This document shows positions 19,580 through 28,705 of a DNA stretch of 64,000 nt, piece after piece. The notes under the pieces are model-generated. The model was not told the origin of the DNA, did no database searches, and saw nothing but the letters and a program-made list of their open reading frames with translations. Positions within the stretch are counted from its first letter, which is position 1. Each line of letters begins with the position of its first letter. The translations under genes were made by a program, and so were the position numbers. The DNA comes from Methylobacterium longum. GTDB taxonomy: Bacteria; Pseudomonadota; Alphaproteobacteria; Rhizobiales; Beijerinckiaceae. Location: contig NZ_BPQS01000006.1 in NCBI RefSeq assembly GCF_022179385.1, positions 185,340 to 249,339 of the forward strand. The letters are read 5' to 3'.

Positions 19580-19973
19580 GGATCCTCGCTTGCGGGGCAA
19601 GCCGGCCCGCGCGTGGGGCGAGCGGTAGGAACCGGGTTTGGCGTTTTCACGGCACCCGGTCAAATCCGGTGACGACTTCGCGGGGCGATACAGCGGCCGC
19701 CGTCGGTCCGGCAGCGCCCGAATCCAGAAGCCGGGCGGCCGCGCCCGGCCAGAGGACCGGCTCGGTCGCACCGGGGCCAAGGCGCTCAGCCAGCACTGAC
19801 GACAGGCGGGACGGCAAGGGCGGGATCAGGCACGGCTTTGCGGCCGAGGGTACGGGCGGCCGGGCCCAGGCGGCCAAGGTCCTGACGCGGCCCAGCGGGC
19901 CCTCCGCTTGAGGCTGGCACCGCGAGGGGCTACCCCGGGGGGCCGGCCTCGCCCGGCGCAGAATGGCAACCGC
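19580..19973. other. Divergent intergenic region
   Basis: 394 GC-rich bases between the dsbA-like gene (minus) and the aminotransferase (plus). No convincing gene on either strand; it must contain both promoters, but I could not choose hexamers with confidence. Confidence 0.4.
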
Positions 19974-21128
19974 ATGACCCCGATTTCCCGGCGCGCCGCC
20001 GCCGTCCAGCCGTTCCTCGCCATGGACGTCATGGCCGCCGCCGCCGCGAAGGCCCGCGCCGGGAGCGACGTGGTGCGGATGGAGGTCGGCCAGCCCTCCG
20101 CGCCGGCACCGCAGGCGGTGATCGCGGCCGCGCAGGCGGCCCTGGCCACCGGCCGCGTGCCCTACACGGAAGCCCTCGGGCTGCCGACCCTGCGCGCGCG
20201 GATCGCCCGGGATTACGCGGAGCGGCACGGCGTCGCGGTCGGTCCGGAGCGCGTGGTGATCACGACCGGATCCTCGGCCGGCTTCATCCTGGCCTTCATG
20301 AGCCTGTTCGACGCCGGAGCCCGCGTGGCGGTGCCGCAGCCCGGCTATCCGGCCTATCGCAACATCCTGTCGGCCCTCGACCTCGTCCCGGCGCCCATGA
20401 TCCTGCGCGCCGAGGATCGCTTCGCGCCGACGGCCGCCCTCCTCCGCGAGACCCACGCGCGTGCCGCGGTGGCCGGCGTGCTGGTGATGAGCCCCGCCAA
20501 TCCGTCCGGCACGGTGATCACGGAGGCAGCCCTGCGCGACCTCTGCACGACGACCCGGGCCCTGGGCCTGCCACTGATCTCGGACGAGATCTACCACGGC
20601 CTCAGCTACGGGCTGCCCACCGTCACGGCCCTCCAGTTCGATCCGGACGCGGTGGTGATCAACTCGTTCTCGAAGTACCACTGCATGACCGGCTGGCGCA
20701 TCGGCTGGATGGTGGTGCCGGAGGCGCTGGTCCGCCCGATCGAGCGCCTGGCGCAGAACCTGTACATCTCGGCGCCCTACCTCTCGCAGGTCGCCGCGCT
20801 GGCGGCCTTCGATGCCACGGCGGAACTGGACGCCGTGCGCGACGGATACGCGCGCAACCGCGGGATCCTGCTCGACGCGCTGCCCGGCCTCGGCCTGGGG
20901 CGCCTCCACCCGGCGGACGGCGCCTTCTACCTCTACGCCGACGTGGCGAACCTCACCGGCGACGCCTCCGACTTCTGCCGGCGGATGCTCGACGAGGCGC
21001 ATGTCGCGGCGACGCCGGGGCTCGACTTCGACCCGGAGGAGGGTCACCACCACGTCCGGTTCTCGTTCGCGGGCTCGGAGGCCGAGTGCCGCGAGGCGGT
21101 CTCCCGCCTGCGCGCCTGGCTGCGCTGA
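19974..21128 (+). CDS. Class I/II pyridoxal-phosphate aminotransferase
   Basis: 384 residues from MTPISRRA. PLP-dependent aminotransferase of fold type I. Visible are NPSGTVI, SDEIYHGLSYG and the PLP-lysine motif SFSKYHCMTGWRIGW, with RFSFAGSEAECREAVSRL near the C-terminus. The opening (RRAAAVQPFLAMDVMAAA) and the MEVGQPSAPAP block are those of aspartate/aromatic-type members. Amino donor and acceptor cannot be fixed from sequence alone. Converges with gph, three bases between stops. Confidence 0.87.
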   Translation: MTPISRRAAAVQPFLAMDVMAAAAAKARAGSDVVRMEVGQPSAPAPQAVIAAAQAALATGRVPYTEALGLPTLRARIARDYAERHGVAVGPERVVITTGSSAGFILAFMSLFDAGARVAVPQPGYPAYRNILSALDLVPAPMILRAEDRFAPTAALLRETHARAAVAGVLVMSPANPSGTVITEAALRDLCTTTRALGLPLISDEIYHGLSYGLPTVTALQFDPDAVVINSFSKYHCMTGWRIGWMVVPEALVRPIERLAQNLYISAPYLSQVAALAAFDATAELDAVRDGYARNRGILLDALPGLGLGRLHPADGAFYLYADVANLTGDASDFCRRMLDEAHVAATPGLDFDPEEGHHHVRFSFAGSEAECREAVSRLRAWLR

Positions 21129-21131
21129 CGG

Positions 21132-21830
21132 TCAGGCGGCTTCCACCGGCACCAGATCGCCGACCGCCTCGAACAGCTGCGCGAAATGCTCGATCACCCG
21201 GTCGGGCCCGAGTTCGGCGACCGGGCGGTCGGTGTAGCCGAAGGTGACGGCGACCACCGGGATCCCCGCCGCCTTGGCGGTGTCGATGTCGGTGCGGGAA
21301 TCGCCGACCATCACGGCCCGGGCCGGGTCGCCCCCCGCCTGCGCGATCGTGCCGGCGAGGTGGCGCGGATCGGGCTTGAACTGCGGGAACGTATCGCGGC
21401 CGCAGATGGCCGCGAAGCGGTGGCCGATGCCGAGGATCCGCAGCAGCTCGACCGACTGTCCCTCGTACTTGTTGGTGCAGACCGCGAGCCGGAAGCCCGC
21501 CGCTTCCAGCGCGTCGAGGGCCTCGACCACGCCCGGGTAGAGGTGCGACGTGTCGGCGAGGTGGTCGCCGTAATGGGCGATGAAGTCGTCGAACAGGCGC
21601 TCGTGATCCTCCGGCGAGAGGGCGCGCCCCTCAGCCTCGAAGCCGCGCCGGATCAGCGCCTTGGCGCCGGCCCCGATCAGGCCCCTGGCCTGCGACAGGG
21701 GCAGCTCGGCCAACCCCTCACGCTTCATCAGCACGTTGAGGGTGCCGATCAGGTCGCCCGCGGTCTCCGCGAGGGTCCCGTCCAGGTCGAACACGGCGAT
21801 CGGCGGGCGGGACGACGGTTCGGCGGACAT
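21132..21830 (-). CDS. gph: Phosphoglycolate phosphatase (HAD superfamily)
   Basis: Hydrolyses 2-phosphoglycolate to glycolate. 232 residues. HAD motif I is VFDLDGTLAE, motif II CTNKYE, motif III lysine in FKPDPRHLAG, motif IV MVGDSRTDIDTAKAAGIP. The Gph-specific AGAKALIRRGFEAEG cap segment supports the name over other HAD hydrolases. Start at 21828-21830 chosen by homology; the upstream extension is low-complexity. Confidence 0.88.
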   Translation of the reverse strand: MSAEPSSRPPIAVFDLDGTLAETAGDLIGTLNVLMKREGLAELPLSQARGLIGAGAKALIRRGFEAEGRALSPEDHERLFDDFIAHYGDHLADTSHLYPGVVEALDALEAAGFRLAVCTNKYEGQSVELLRILGIGHRFAAICGRDTFPQFKPDPRHLAGTIAQAGGDPARAVMVGDSRTDIDTAKAAGIPVVAVTFGYTDRPVAELGPDRVIEHFAQLFEAVGDLVPVEAA

Positions 21831-22019
21831 GGATGCGGGGCTCCTGTTGGGTCCGGTCTCGCTAGCGGTGCGCGGCACGCGGAGCAACCCGACGCCGCGA
21901 CGCGGGTCCGGGCGCGTGCAGGTACCTTTCCGGACGGGCCCGGTATATGGGACGCCACGCCCCAGACTCGCCCGAAAGCGGCGCGAGAGGCTGCGTTCAC
22001 CCGCCCCGAGGGATCCGCG

Positions 22020-22484
22020 ATGAAACCGTCTCTGCCCCTCCTGGCCGTGTGCGCCGCGCTCCACGCCCTGCCGGCCGCGGCGGCGTCCTACGAGTTCGTG
22101 CCCGCGCCCCAGACCGACCTCAACCGCATGTATCGCGTCGACAAGGTCACCGGTGAGGTGACCTCCTGCCAGTACGGCCTGCAGGAATCGGTGGGCGGGA
22201 TCGGCCAGACCGTCTGCTTCGGCCCGGGCGAGGGCGCGGGCGCCCAGACCCCGTCGGAATACGGGCTGGTGGCGAGCCGCCACAGCCGCGAGGCCGGCGT
22301 CTTCCGCGTGAACTACCGGACCGGCGAGATGAGCATCTGCTTCGTGCTCGTGAAGAAGGAGCAGGTGGTCTGCACCCAGCAGGGCAAGCCCGGAGCCGAG
22401 GCCGGATCCGACGCGCCGCTGACCGGCTCGGCGCCCGGCCGCGCCGGGGCCAGCGCCACGCCGACGCAGGGCGGGCGCCCCTGA
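22020..22484 (+). CDS. Exported protein of unknown function
   Basis: 154 residues with a clear signal peptide (MKPSLPLLAVCAALHALPAA, cleavage after AAAA). The mature part has two similar segments, MYRVDKVTGEVTSCQYGL and VFRVNYRTGEMSICFVLV, that look like an internal duplication, each with a cysteine. The tail is Gly/Ala/Pro-rich. Likely periplasmic; I do not recognise the family. Confidence 0.75.
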   Translation: MKPSLPLLAVCAALHALPAAAASYEFVPAPQTDLNRMYRVDKVTGEVTSCQYGLQESVGGIGQTVCFGPGEGAGAQTPSEYGLVASRHSREAGVFRVNYRTGEMSICFVLVKKEQVVCTQQGKPGAEAGSDAPLTGSAPGRAGASATPTQGGRP

Positions 22485-22654
22485 GGCGGCCGACGCGCGC
22501 CGGCCGCCGGTGACGCGGCATTGTCGCGGCATTGTCGGAGCGGGCGTTCCGATCGGACCTGTCCCATGCTAGGGGCCGGCCGGACTCAGCGGAAGGACGA
22601 TCGGCACAGGATGCGCGCTCCCTCGACCGACATCGCCGACAGGAACCCCGCGCG

Positions 22655-23368
22655 GTGAGCGGGCCGGACCTGCGCCGCGCGGCGGCGGCACGCGCCCTCG
22701 ATCTCGTCGAGCCCGGCATGCGGCTCGGCCTCGGAACCGGCTCGACCGCCGCGGCCTTCGTGGCGCTCCTTGGCGAGCGGGTGCGCGACGGGCTCGACAT
22801 CATCGGGGTGCCGACCTCGGAGGCGACGCGCCTGCAGGCCGAGGGCCTCGGCATCCGCCTCGCCACCCTGGATGAGCAGCCGGACCTCGACCTGACGATC
22901 GACGGCGCCGACGAGGTCGATTCTGAGCTGCGCCTGATCAAGGGTGGCGGCGCCGCGCTCCTGCGCGAGAAGATCGTGGCCTTCGCCAGCCGCCGGATGG
23001 TGGTGATTGCCGACGCCGCCAAGCGGGTCGCGACGCTGGGCGCCTTTCCCCTGCCGATCGAGGTGAACCCGTTCGGCCTCACCGCCACCCAGCGCGCCGT
23101 CGAGGCGGCGGTCGCACGCGCCGGCTGCGCCGGCCCGGTCCGCCTCCGGCACGGGCCGGACGGCGGCGCCGTCGTCACGGACGGCGGGCACCATATCCTC
23201 GACGCGCATCTCGGCACGATCCTCGATCCGGAAGGCCTGGGCGCCGCGCTCTGGGCCGTGCCGGGCGTCGTCGAACACGGCCTGTTCCTCGGCATCGCCG
23301 ACGCCGCGATCCTGGCCGCCGCCCGCGACGGGACGGCCGAAGTCACCGTTCTCGGCAGCCTCGCCTGA
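22655..23368 (+). CDS. rpiA: Ribose-5-phosphate isomerase A
   Basis: Interconverts ribose 5-phosphate and ribulose 5-phosphate. 237 residues from a GTG at 22655-22657 with AGGA 10 bases upstream. Conserved blocks are [38 protein letters not shown] (catalytic Asp) and [13 protein letters not shown]. Followed by DUF2059 on the same strand, a frequent order in this group. Confidence 0.96.
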   Translation: MSGPDLRRAAAARALDLVEPGMRLGLGTGSTAAAFVALLGERVRDGLDIIGVPTSEATRLQAEGLGIRLATLDEQPDLDLTIDGADEVDSELRLIKGGGAALLREKIVAFASRRMVVIADAAKRVATLGAFPLPIEVNPFGLTATQRAVEAAVARAGCAGPVRLRHGPDGGAVVTDGGHHILDAHLGTILDPEGLGAALWAVPGVVEHGLFLGIADAAILAAARDGTAEVTVLGSLA

Positions 23369-23411
23369 GGCGCCGCGCTCCCCTCAGGCCATCGTCTCAA
23401 GAAAGCCCCGC

Positions 23412-23972
23412 ATGTCCCGACGCCTCATCGCCGCGCTCGGCCTCGCGCTCCTCGCGTCTCCGCAGGCGGCCTCCGCCCAGGCGAACAAGCCCGCGCCCGC
23501 CAAGCCGGCCGCGACGCCCGGCACGGCGGCCGCCAACACGCCCGGCGAGACCTATTCCCAGAGCCACCTCGCGCTCGCCCGCGAGGTGATGCTGAGTTCC
23601 GGCATCGCCCGCTCGTTCGATTCGGTGCTGCCGTCCTTCGCGGAGCAGATCCGCAAGCAGGCGGTCACCCGGCCCGAACTCGCCAAAGACCTCGACGAGG
23701 TCCTAGCCTCGCTCCAGCCGGAGATGGAGCTGCAGAAGCAGCGCATGATCGGCATCGCGGCGCGCACCTACGCGACCAAGTTCTCGGAGACCGAGCTGAA
23801 GGAGATCGCAACCTTCTTCCGCTCGCCCGCCGGCAAGCACTACGTCGAGGCGCAGCCGCAGCTCCTCGACGAGATGGTGCAGGAGATGCAGGACTGGACG
23901 CAGGACGTCTCGGAATACGTGATGGTCCGCGTCCGCGCCGAGATGGGCAAGCGCGGACACCAGATGCAGTGA
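23412..23972 (+). CDS. DUF2059 exported protein
   Basis: 186 residues. Signal peptide at about 1-22 (LIAALGLALLASPQAASAQ), an Ala/Pro-rich spacer, then the DUF2059 core with LAREVMLSSGIARSFDS and FSETELKEIATFFRSPAGKH. Probably periplasmic; no biochemical role is known to me. Conserved neighbour of rpiA. Confidence 0.85.
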   Translation: MSRRLIAALGLALLASPQAASAQANKPAPAKPAATPGTAAANTPGETYSQSHLALAREVMLSSGIARSFDSVLPSFAEQIRKQAVTRPELAKDLDEVLASLQPEMELQKQRMIGIAARTYATKFSETELKEIATFFRSPAGKHYVEAQPQLLDEMVQEMQDWTQDVSEYVMVRVRAEMGKRGHQMQ

Positions 23973-24000
23973 GGACGGCCGCGCCCGGGAGCGGGTCACG

Positions 24001-25233
24001 GTGACGGACCGCATGGTCGCGGCCGGCCGCCTCTACGCGGCGGGTGGCGGGCTGCTTGCCGTCATGCCGCTCGCGATGGTGCTCGCCAACCGGTCGAGCC
24101 CGGCGGTCGTCGGCCTCGCCGCGCTCGCCTTCCTGGCCGGGCGCTGCCTTGAGGACGCCGCCGCCTGCCGGGAGCATCTCCTCCGGCCCCTCGTGAGCGC
24201 GCTCGGGGGCACGGCCCTGGCGTTCCTGGCCTGGTGTCTCGTCTCGCTGAGCTGGACCCCGTTCCCGGCGAGCGCGCTCCGGGTGCTCGGCGAGTTCCTG
24301 CCGACCCTGGCCGCCGCCTACCTGCTCGCCGCCCTGGCGCCCGGCCGCATCCCGGCCTTCGCGCCGCGCCTGGCCGCAGGCGTGATCGGCCTCGCGGGCC
24401 TGCTGATCGCGGGGGATCTGGCGTCCGATCTCGCCCTGGAACGCGCGCTGGGGCGCCGCGTCGCCGCCTTCGTGCACAACAGGCCGGCGCTGACGCTCGA
24501 TCTCGTGGCCGGCCCGGTGGCGCTGGTCCTGTGGCGGCGGCGCGCCCGCGGCCCCGCGACGGCGGTGATCGCCCTGGCGGCGCTCGGGGTGCTGCGCTCG
24601 ATCAGCGGGGCCGCGCAGCTCGGCCTGTTGGCCGGCGCCGCGATGTTCGCCCTGGCCCGGGTGCTGCCGCCGCGGATCGGGATCGGGCTGGCCGGCCTCG
24701 GCCTCGGCCTCGCGGTGGCCCTCGCCCCGGTCGAGGGCGATCTCCTGGCCCGCATCATGCCGGAGGCCGCCCACGAGCGCCTCGTCCAGTCCTCGTCGCG
24801 GGCGCGGGTCGCCATCGCGCGGAGCTTCGGGGCGAGCGTCGCCGCCGATCCCTGGCGGGGCGCGGGCGTCGGCACCAGCGCGCGCTTCGCCGAGACACCC
24901 GTCGCCGGGACGGTCCCGCCCGAGATGCGGGTCCTGCTCGGGGTCGGGCACCCGCACAACAGCTTCCTCCAGGTCTGGGCCGAACTGGGGTTGCCCGGCG
25001 CGGTCCTCGCCAGCCTCGCGCTGATGCTGCTCCTCGCCCGGATCGCCCGGCTGCCCCAGCCGGACCGGGCCGCGGCCCTCGGTCTCGTCGCCGGCACGGC
25101 GGCGATCGCGTTCGTCGAGCACAACGGCTGGGCCGCGTGGTGGACGGCGGGGCTCGGCGCTGCCATCTCGTGGATGCGCGCCGCCTCGAAGCCCGGCGCG
25201 ATCACGGGATCCGGGATGGACGATTCGGCATGA
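24001..25233 (+). CDS. O-antigen ligase-like (Wzy_C) membrane protein
   Basis: 410 residues, about ten hydrophobic helices. The Wzy_C/WaaL signature is at the C-terminal side: GAGVGTSARF followed by HPHNSFLQVWAELGLPGAV. Such proteins polymerise or ligate lipid-linked glycans at the periplasmic face. Starts at GTG 24001 or ATG 24013. Its stop overlaps the start of gor by four bases, and no glycan genes are near, so it sits inside a housekeeping row; the polymer it acts on is unknown. Confidence 0.82.
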   Translation: MTDRMVAAGRLYAAGGGLLAVMPLAMVLANRSSPAVVGLAALAFLAGRCLEDAAACREHLLRPLVSALGGTALAFLAWCLVSLSWTPFPASALRVLGEFLPTLAAAYLLAALAPGRIPAFAPRLAAGVIGLAGLLIAGDLASDLALERALGRRVAAFVHNRPALTLDLVAGPVALVLWRRRARGPATAVIALAALGVLRSISGAAQLGLLAGAAMFALARVLPPRIGIGLAGLGLGLAVALAPVEGDLLARIMPEAAHERLVQSSSRARVAIARSFGASVAADPWRGAGVGTSARFAETPVAGTVPPEMRVLLGVGHPHNSFLQVWAELGLPGAVLASLALMLLLARIARLPQPDRAAALGLVAGTAAIAFVEHNGWAAWWTAGLGAAISWMRAASKPGAITGSGMDDSA

Positions 25234-26612
25234 GCGCGTACGACGTCGACCTCTTCGTCATCGGCGGCGGTTCGGGGGGCGTCCGCGCGGCGCGGATCGC
25301 GTCCGGCTACGGCGCCCGGGTGATGCTCGCCGAGGAGTACCGGGTCGGCGGCACCTGCGTGATCCGCGGCTGCGTCCCGAAGAAGCTGATGGTTTACGCG
25401 GGCCGGTTCGCCGACGAGTTCGAGGACGCGGCCGGCTTCGGCTGGACGGTGGAGAAGCCCCGCTTCGACTGGGGCACCCTCAAGCGCCGCCGCGACGCCG
25501 AGGTGACCCGCCTCGAAGGCATCTACGACGCCAACCTGATCCGCGCCGGGGTCGAGATCGTGCCCGAGCGGGCAGTGATCGAGGATCCGCACATGGTGCG
25601 CCTCGTCGGATCGGGGCGGACCGTCCGGGCCGAACGGATCCTGGTGGCGGTCGGCGGGCATCCGGTGAAGGAGCCCGCGGTGCCCGGCATCGAGGGTGCG
25701 ATCACCTCCAACGAGGTGTTCGAGCTGGAGAGCCTGCCGGAGCGGATCCTGGTCATCGGCGGCGGCTACATCGCGGTGGAGTTCGCGGGCGTCTTCGCCG
25801 CGCTGGGAAGCCGGACGACCCTGCTGCACCGCGGCGACCGCCTGCTGCGCGGCTTCGACGACGAGGTCCGGGATGCCCTCGCGGAAGCCTACGGCCACCG
25901 GATGGACCTGCGGCTCGGGCGGACGCTCACGCGGATCGAGCGCCACGACGGCAGCCTCCGGGCCGAGCTCGATGACGGCAGCGCGATCCCGGTCGATCAG
26001 GTGCTGGTCGCCACGGGGCGGCGTCCGAACGTCGCCGGGCTGGGCCTCGACCGGGTGGGCATCGGGACCGACGCCGCGGGGGCGATCCCGGTCGACGCCT
26101 ATTCCCAGACCTGCGTCCCGTCGATCTACGCGGTGGGCGACGTGACGAACCGGGCCAACCTGACCCCGGTGGCGATCCGCGAGGGGCACGCCTTCGCCGA
26201 CACGGTCTTCGGCGGCAAGCCGGCCTGCGTCGACCATCGCCTGATCCCGACCGCGGTGTTCTCCACCCCCGAGATCGGCGTGGTCGGCCACACCGAGGCG
26301 GCGGCGCGGGAGGTCTACGGGAAGATCGACGTCTACAAGGCGCGTTTCCGCCCCATGAAGGCGACCCTGTCGGGCCGCGAGGAGCGGATCTTCATGAAGG
26401 TGCTGGTCGACTGCGCCACCGACCGGGTGGTGGGCGTCCACATCTTCGGCCACGACGCCGGCGAGGTCATCCAGGCGGTGGGCATCGCCGTGACGATGGG
26501 CGCCACCAAGGCCGATTTCGACCGCACGATCGCGGTCCATCCCACCGCCGCCGAGGAACTCGTGACCATGCGGGTCCCGGAGGTCACCAAGCATCCGGTG
26601 GGCGTCGGCTGA
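25230..26612 (+). CDS. gor: Glutathione-disulfide reductase
   Basis: NADPH-dependent flavoenzyme that keeps glutathione reduced. 460 residues. FAD-binding GGGSGGVRAARIA near the N-terminus, redox-active disulfide C43/C48 in GGTCVIRGCVPKKL, second nucleotide fold GGGYIAVEFAGVFAALGS, and C-terminal HPTAAEELVTM with the catalytic His/Glu pair. The VIRG spacer between the cysteines is typical of the plant/alphaproteobacterial glutathione-reductase branch. Overlaps the preceding gene (ATGA), implying coupling. Confidence 0.95.
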   Translation: MSAYDVDLFVIGGGSGGVRAARIASGYGARVMLAEEYRVGGTCVIRGCVPKKLMVYAGRFADEFEDAAGFGWTVEKPRFDWGTLKRRRDAEVTRLEGIYDANLIRAGVEIVPERAVIEDPHMVRLVGSGRTVRAERILVAVGGHPVKEPAVPGIEGAITSNEVFELESLPERILVIGGGYIAVEFAGVFAALGSRTTLLHRGDRLLRGFDDEVRDALAEAYGHRMDLRLGRTLTRIERHDGSLRAELDDGSAIPVDQVLVATGRRPNVAGLGLDRVGIGTDAAGAIPVDAYSQTCVPSIYAVGDVTNRANLTPVAIREGHAFADTVFGGKPACVDHRLIPTAVFSTPEIGVVGHTEAAAREVYGKIDVYKARFRPMKATLSGREERIFMKVLVDCATDRVVGVHIFGHDAGEVIQAVGIAVTMGATKADFDRTIAVHPTAAEELVTMRVPEVTKHPVGVG

Positions 26613-26666
26613 GGACTCCGCGGCGCAGGCCCTCGACGCGGTGCTCGCCCGAGCCATATCAGGGTC

Positions 26667-26984
26667 ATGGGCAAGCAGGGCGCAGGCAAGGGACGGGGCG
26701 GCGACGACGCGCATGCGCGTCGACAGGCGGTCATCGACGGCCTGCTGGCCGACGCCCTGCGCCCGGCCTTCCACCGGCCGCCGAGCCACGAGGCGCTGCC
26801 GCCGGACATCCGGCACGCCATCGACCAGCTCCTCGCCAAGGCAGAATCCCAGCGCAGCCGCTGCCTGACCTACGACGACCTTGAGGAGGCCCTGCCGCCC
26901 CGCGACGTCTCGGCGGAGGATCTCGAGGCCATCTTCTGGATCCTCGCCGAGCACGGGATCGAGGTCGAGGACGGCGAGGCCTGA
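26667..26984 (+). CDS. Free-standing sigma-70 region 1.1-like domain protein
   Basis: 105 residues. The C-terminal half (about 60-102: [20 protein letters not shown] then an acidic helix ending HGIEVEDGE) resembles region 1.1 of the primary sigma factor, the autoinhibitory domain, but no other sigma region is present. The first 20 residues are Gly/Lys/Arg-rich. It could be an acidic DNA mimic or RNA-polymerase-binding protein; that is inference. Lies 54 bases after gor. Confidence 0.7.
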   Translation: MGKQGAGKGRGGDDAHARRQAVIDGLLADALRPAFHRPPSHEALPPDIRHAIDQLLAKAESQRSRCLTYDDLEEALPPRDVSAEDLEAIFWILAEHGIEVEDGEA

Positions 26985-27047
26985 CGCGTCGGCGTGCCTG
27001 CCCCTGCACGCCCGGCACTCGCAACGCGGCGGGAACCCCTCTATAAG

Positions 27048-27071
27048 CCGCGCTTCGCGCACGAAGCGCGG
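27048..27071 (+). promoter_or_regulatory. Hairpin in the aroG leader
   Basis: CCGCGCTTCG (27048-27057) and CGAAGCGCGG (27062-27071) form a perfect 10-bp stem with a 4-base loop, 28 bases upstream of the aroG start codon. A CTATAA stretch just before it (27041-27046) could be the -10 box, which would put the hairpin at the very 5' end of the mRNA. No T-run follows, so it is not a simple terminator; mRNA stabilisation or translation control is possible. Confidence 0.4.
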
Positions 27072-27099
27072 TCGCACGAAAGGTGCGCGGAGAGAGGTC

Positions 27100-28482
27100 A
27101 TGGGCGAGCGTTGGACACCGAAGAGCTGGAGACATCTGCCGATCGAGCAGGTGCCCGCCTATCCGGACGCCGCCGCGCTGGGTGCCGTCGAGACGCAGAT
27201 CGCGAGCTTTCCACCGCTGGTGTTTGCCGGTGAGGCCCGCAAGCTGAAGGCCGCGCTCGCGCGTGTCGGAGCGGGCGAGGCCTTCCTGCTGCAGGGCGGC
27301 GACTGCGCCGAGAGCTTCGACGAGCATTCCGCCGACAACATCCGCGACTTCTTCCGCGTGTTCCTGCAGATGGCGATGGTGCTGACCTTCGCGGGCGGCT
27401 CGCCCGTGGTGAAGGTCGGGCGCATCGCCGGGCAGTTCGCGAAGCCGCGCTCCTCGCCCACCGAGACCCTCGACGGGGTCAGTCTGCCGAGCTACCGCGG
27501 CGACATCGTCAACGGCATCGGCTTCACGGACGAGTCCCGCGTGCCGGATCCGCGGCGTCAGCTGGAAGCCTACCGCCAGTCGGCCGCGACCCTGAACCTG
27601 CTGCGCGCCTTCGCGACCGGCGGCTACGCCAACCTGGAGAACGCGCATCGCTGGATGCTCGGCTTCGTGAAGGATTCGCCGCAATCCTCGCGCTACCAGG
27701 ATGTCGCCGGCCGCATGACCGACGCCCTCGACTTCATGCGGGCGATCGGCATCAATCCGGAGACCCATCCGGAGGTGCGGACCACCGATTTCTACACCAG
27801 CCACGAGGCCCTGCTGCTCGGCTACGAGGAGGCGCTGACCCGCGTCGATTCGACGACGGGCGACTGGTACGCCACCTCCGGCCACATGCTGTGGATCGGC
27901 GACCGGACCCGGCAGCCGGACCACGCCCACGTGGAATACGCCCGCGGCATCAAGAACCCGATCGGCCTCAAATGCGGTCCGTCGATGAAGGCCGACGGCC
28001 TGATCCGGCTGATCGACATGCTCAATCCGGACAACGAGGCCGGACGCCTGAGCCTGATCTGCCGCTTCGGGGCCGACAAGGTGGGCGACCACCTGCCGGC
28101 GCTGATCCGGGCCGTGGAGCGCGAGGGCCGCAAGGTCGTCTGGATCTGCGATCCGATGCACGGCAACACCGTGGCGGCGGGCCGCTACAAGACCCGGCCC
28201 TTCGAGCGGGTCATGCAGGAGATCGAGGGCTTCTTCGGCGTTCACCGGGCCGAGGGCACCTTCGCGGGCGGCATCCACCTGGAGATGACCGGCAAGGACG
28301 TGACCGAGTGCACGGGCGGCGCCCGGGCGCTGACCGCTGACGACCTGCAGGACCGCTATCACACCTACTGCGACCCGCGTCTCAACGCGGAGCAGGCGCT
28401 GGAGGTGGCGTTCCGCACGGCCGAGCTGGTCAAGGCCGAGCGCAGCCACGTGGAGCGGCCGCGCCTCGACGCGGCGGAGTAG
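27100..28482 (+). CDS. aroG: 3-deoxy-7-phosphoheptulonate synthase, class II
   Basis: First step of the shikimate pathway: condenses phosphoenolpyruvate and erythrose 4-phosphate. 460 residues of the plant/Mycobacterium-like class II type. Motifs: [45 protein letters not shown] and GGIHLEMTG. Start at 27100 has AGAGAGG immediately upstream. The symbol follows common usage; class II enzymes are also labelled aroF or aroAII. No tryptophan-type leader peptide was seen upstream. Confidence 0.95.
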   Translation: MGERWTPKSWRHLPIEQVPAYPDAAALGAVETQIASFPPLVFAGEARKLKAALARVGAGEAFLLQGGDCAESFDEHSADNIRDFFRVFLQMAMVLTFAGGSPVVKVGRIAGQFAKPRSSPTETLDGVSLPSYRGDIVNGIGFTDESRVPDPRRQLEAYRQSAATLNLLRAFATGGYANLENAHRWMLGFVKDSPQSSRYQDVAGRMTDALDFMRAIGINPETHPEVRTTDFYTSHEALLLGYEEALTRVDSTTGDWYATSGHMLWIGDRTRQPDHAHVEYARGIKNPIGLKCGPSMKADGLIRLIDMLNPDNEAGRLSLICRFGADKVGDHLPALIRAVEREGRKVVWICDPMHGNTVAAGRYKTRPFERVMQEIEGFFGVHRAEGTFAGGIHLEMTGKDVTECTGGARALTADDLQDRYHTYCDPRLNAEQALEVAFRTAELVKAERSHVERPRLDAAE

Positions 28483-28705
28483 GGCGGGGGCGCGGGCGGC
28501 AGGCCCGCGCCGGCCCTGTCCCGGACGGACGACGCGACAGCAGGACCCGGACCGGGACGGACGGCACGGGGCCGCGGGCGGCTCCCGTCTCGACAGCGAG
28601 GCGGCGCGACGACCGGCGCCGGGTTCCGGGGCGACGCCGCCGCTGTCCCGCGCGCCGGGGGCGGGGAACCGCCCTGGAGCGCGGTCGCCGAGGCCCTCGA
28701 TCCGC

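Noticed and set aside
24234..25230. Upstream extension of the gor frame into the O-antigen-ligase gene
   Set aside because: The extension is an Arg/Pro-rich shadow; glutathione reductase begins at 25230 with MSAYDVDLFVIGGG.
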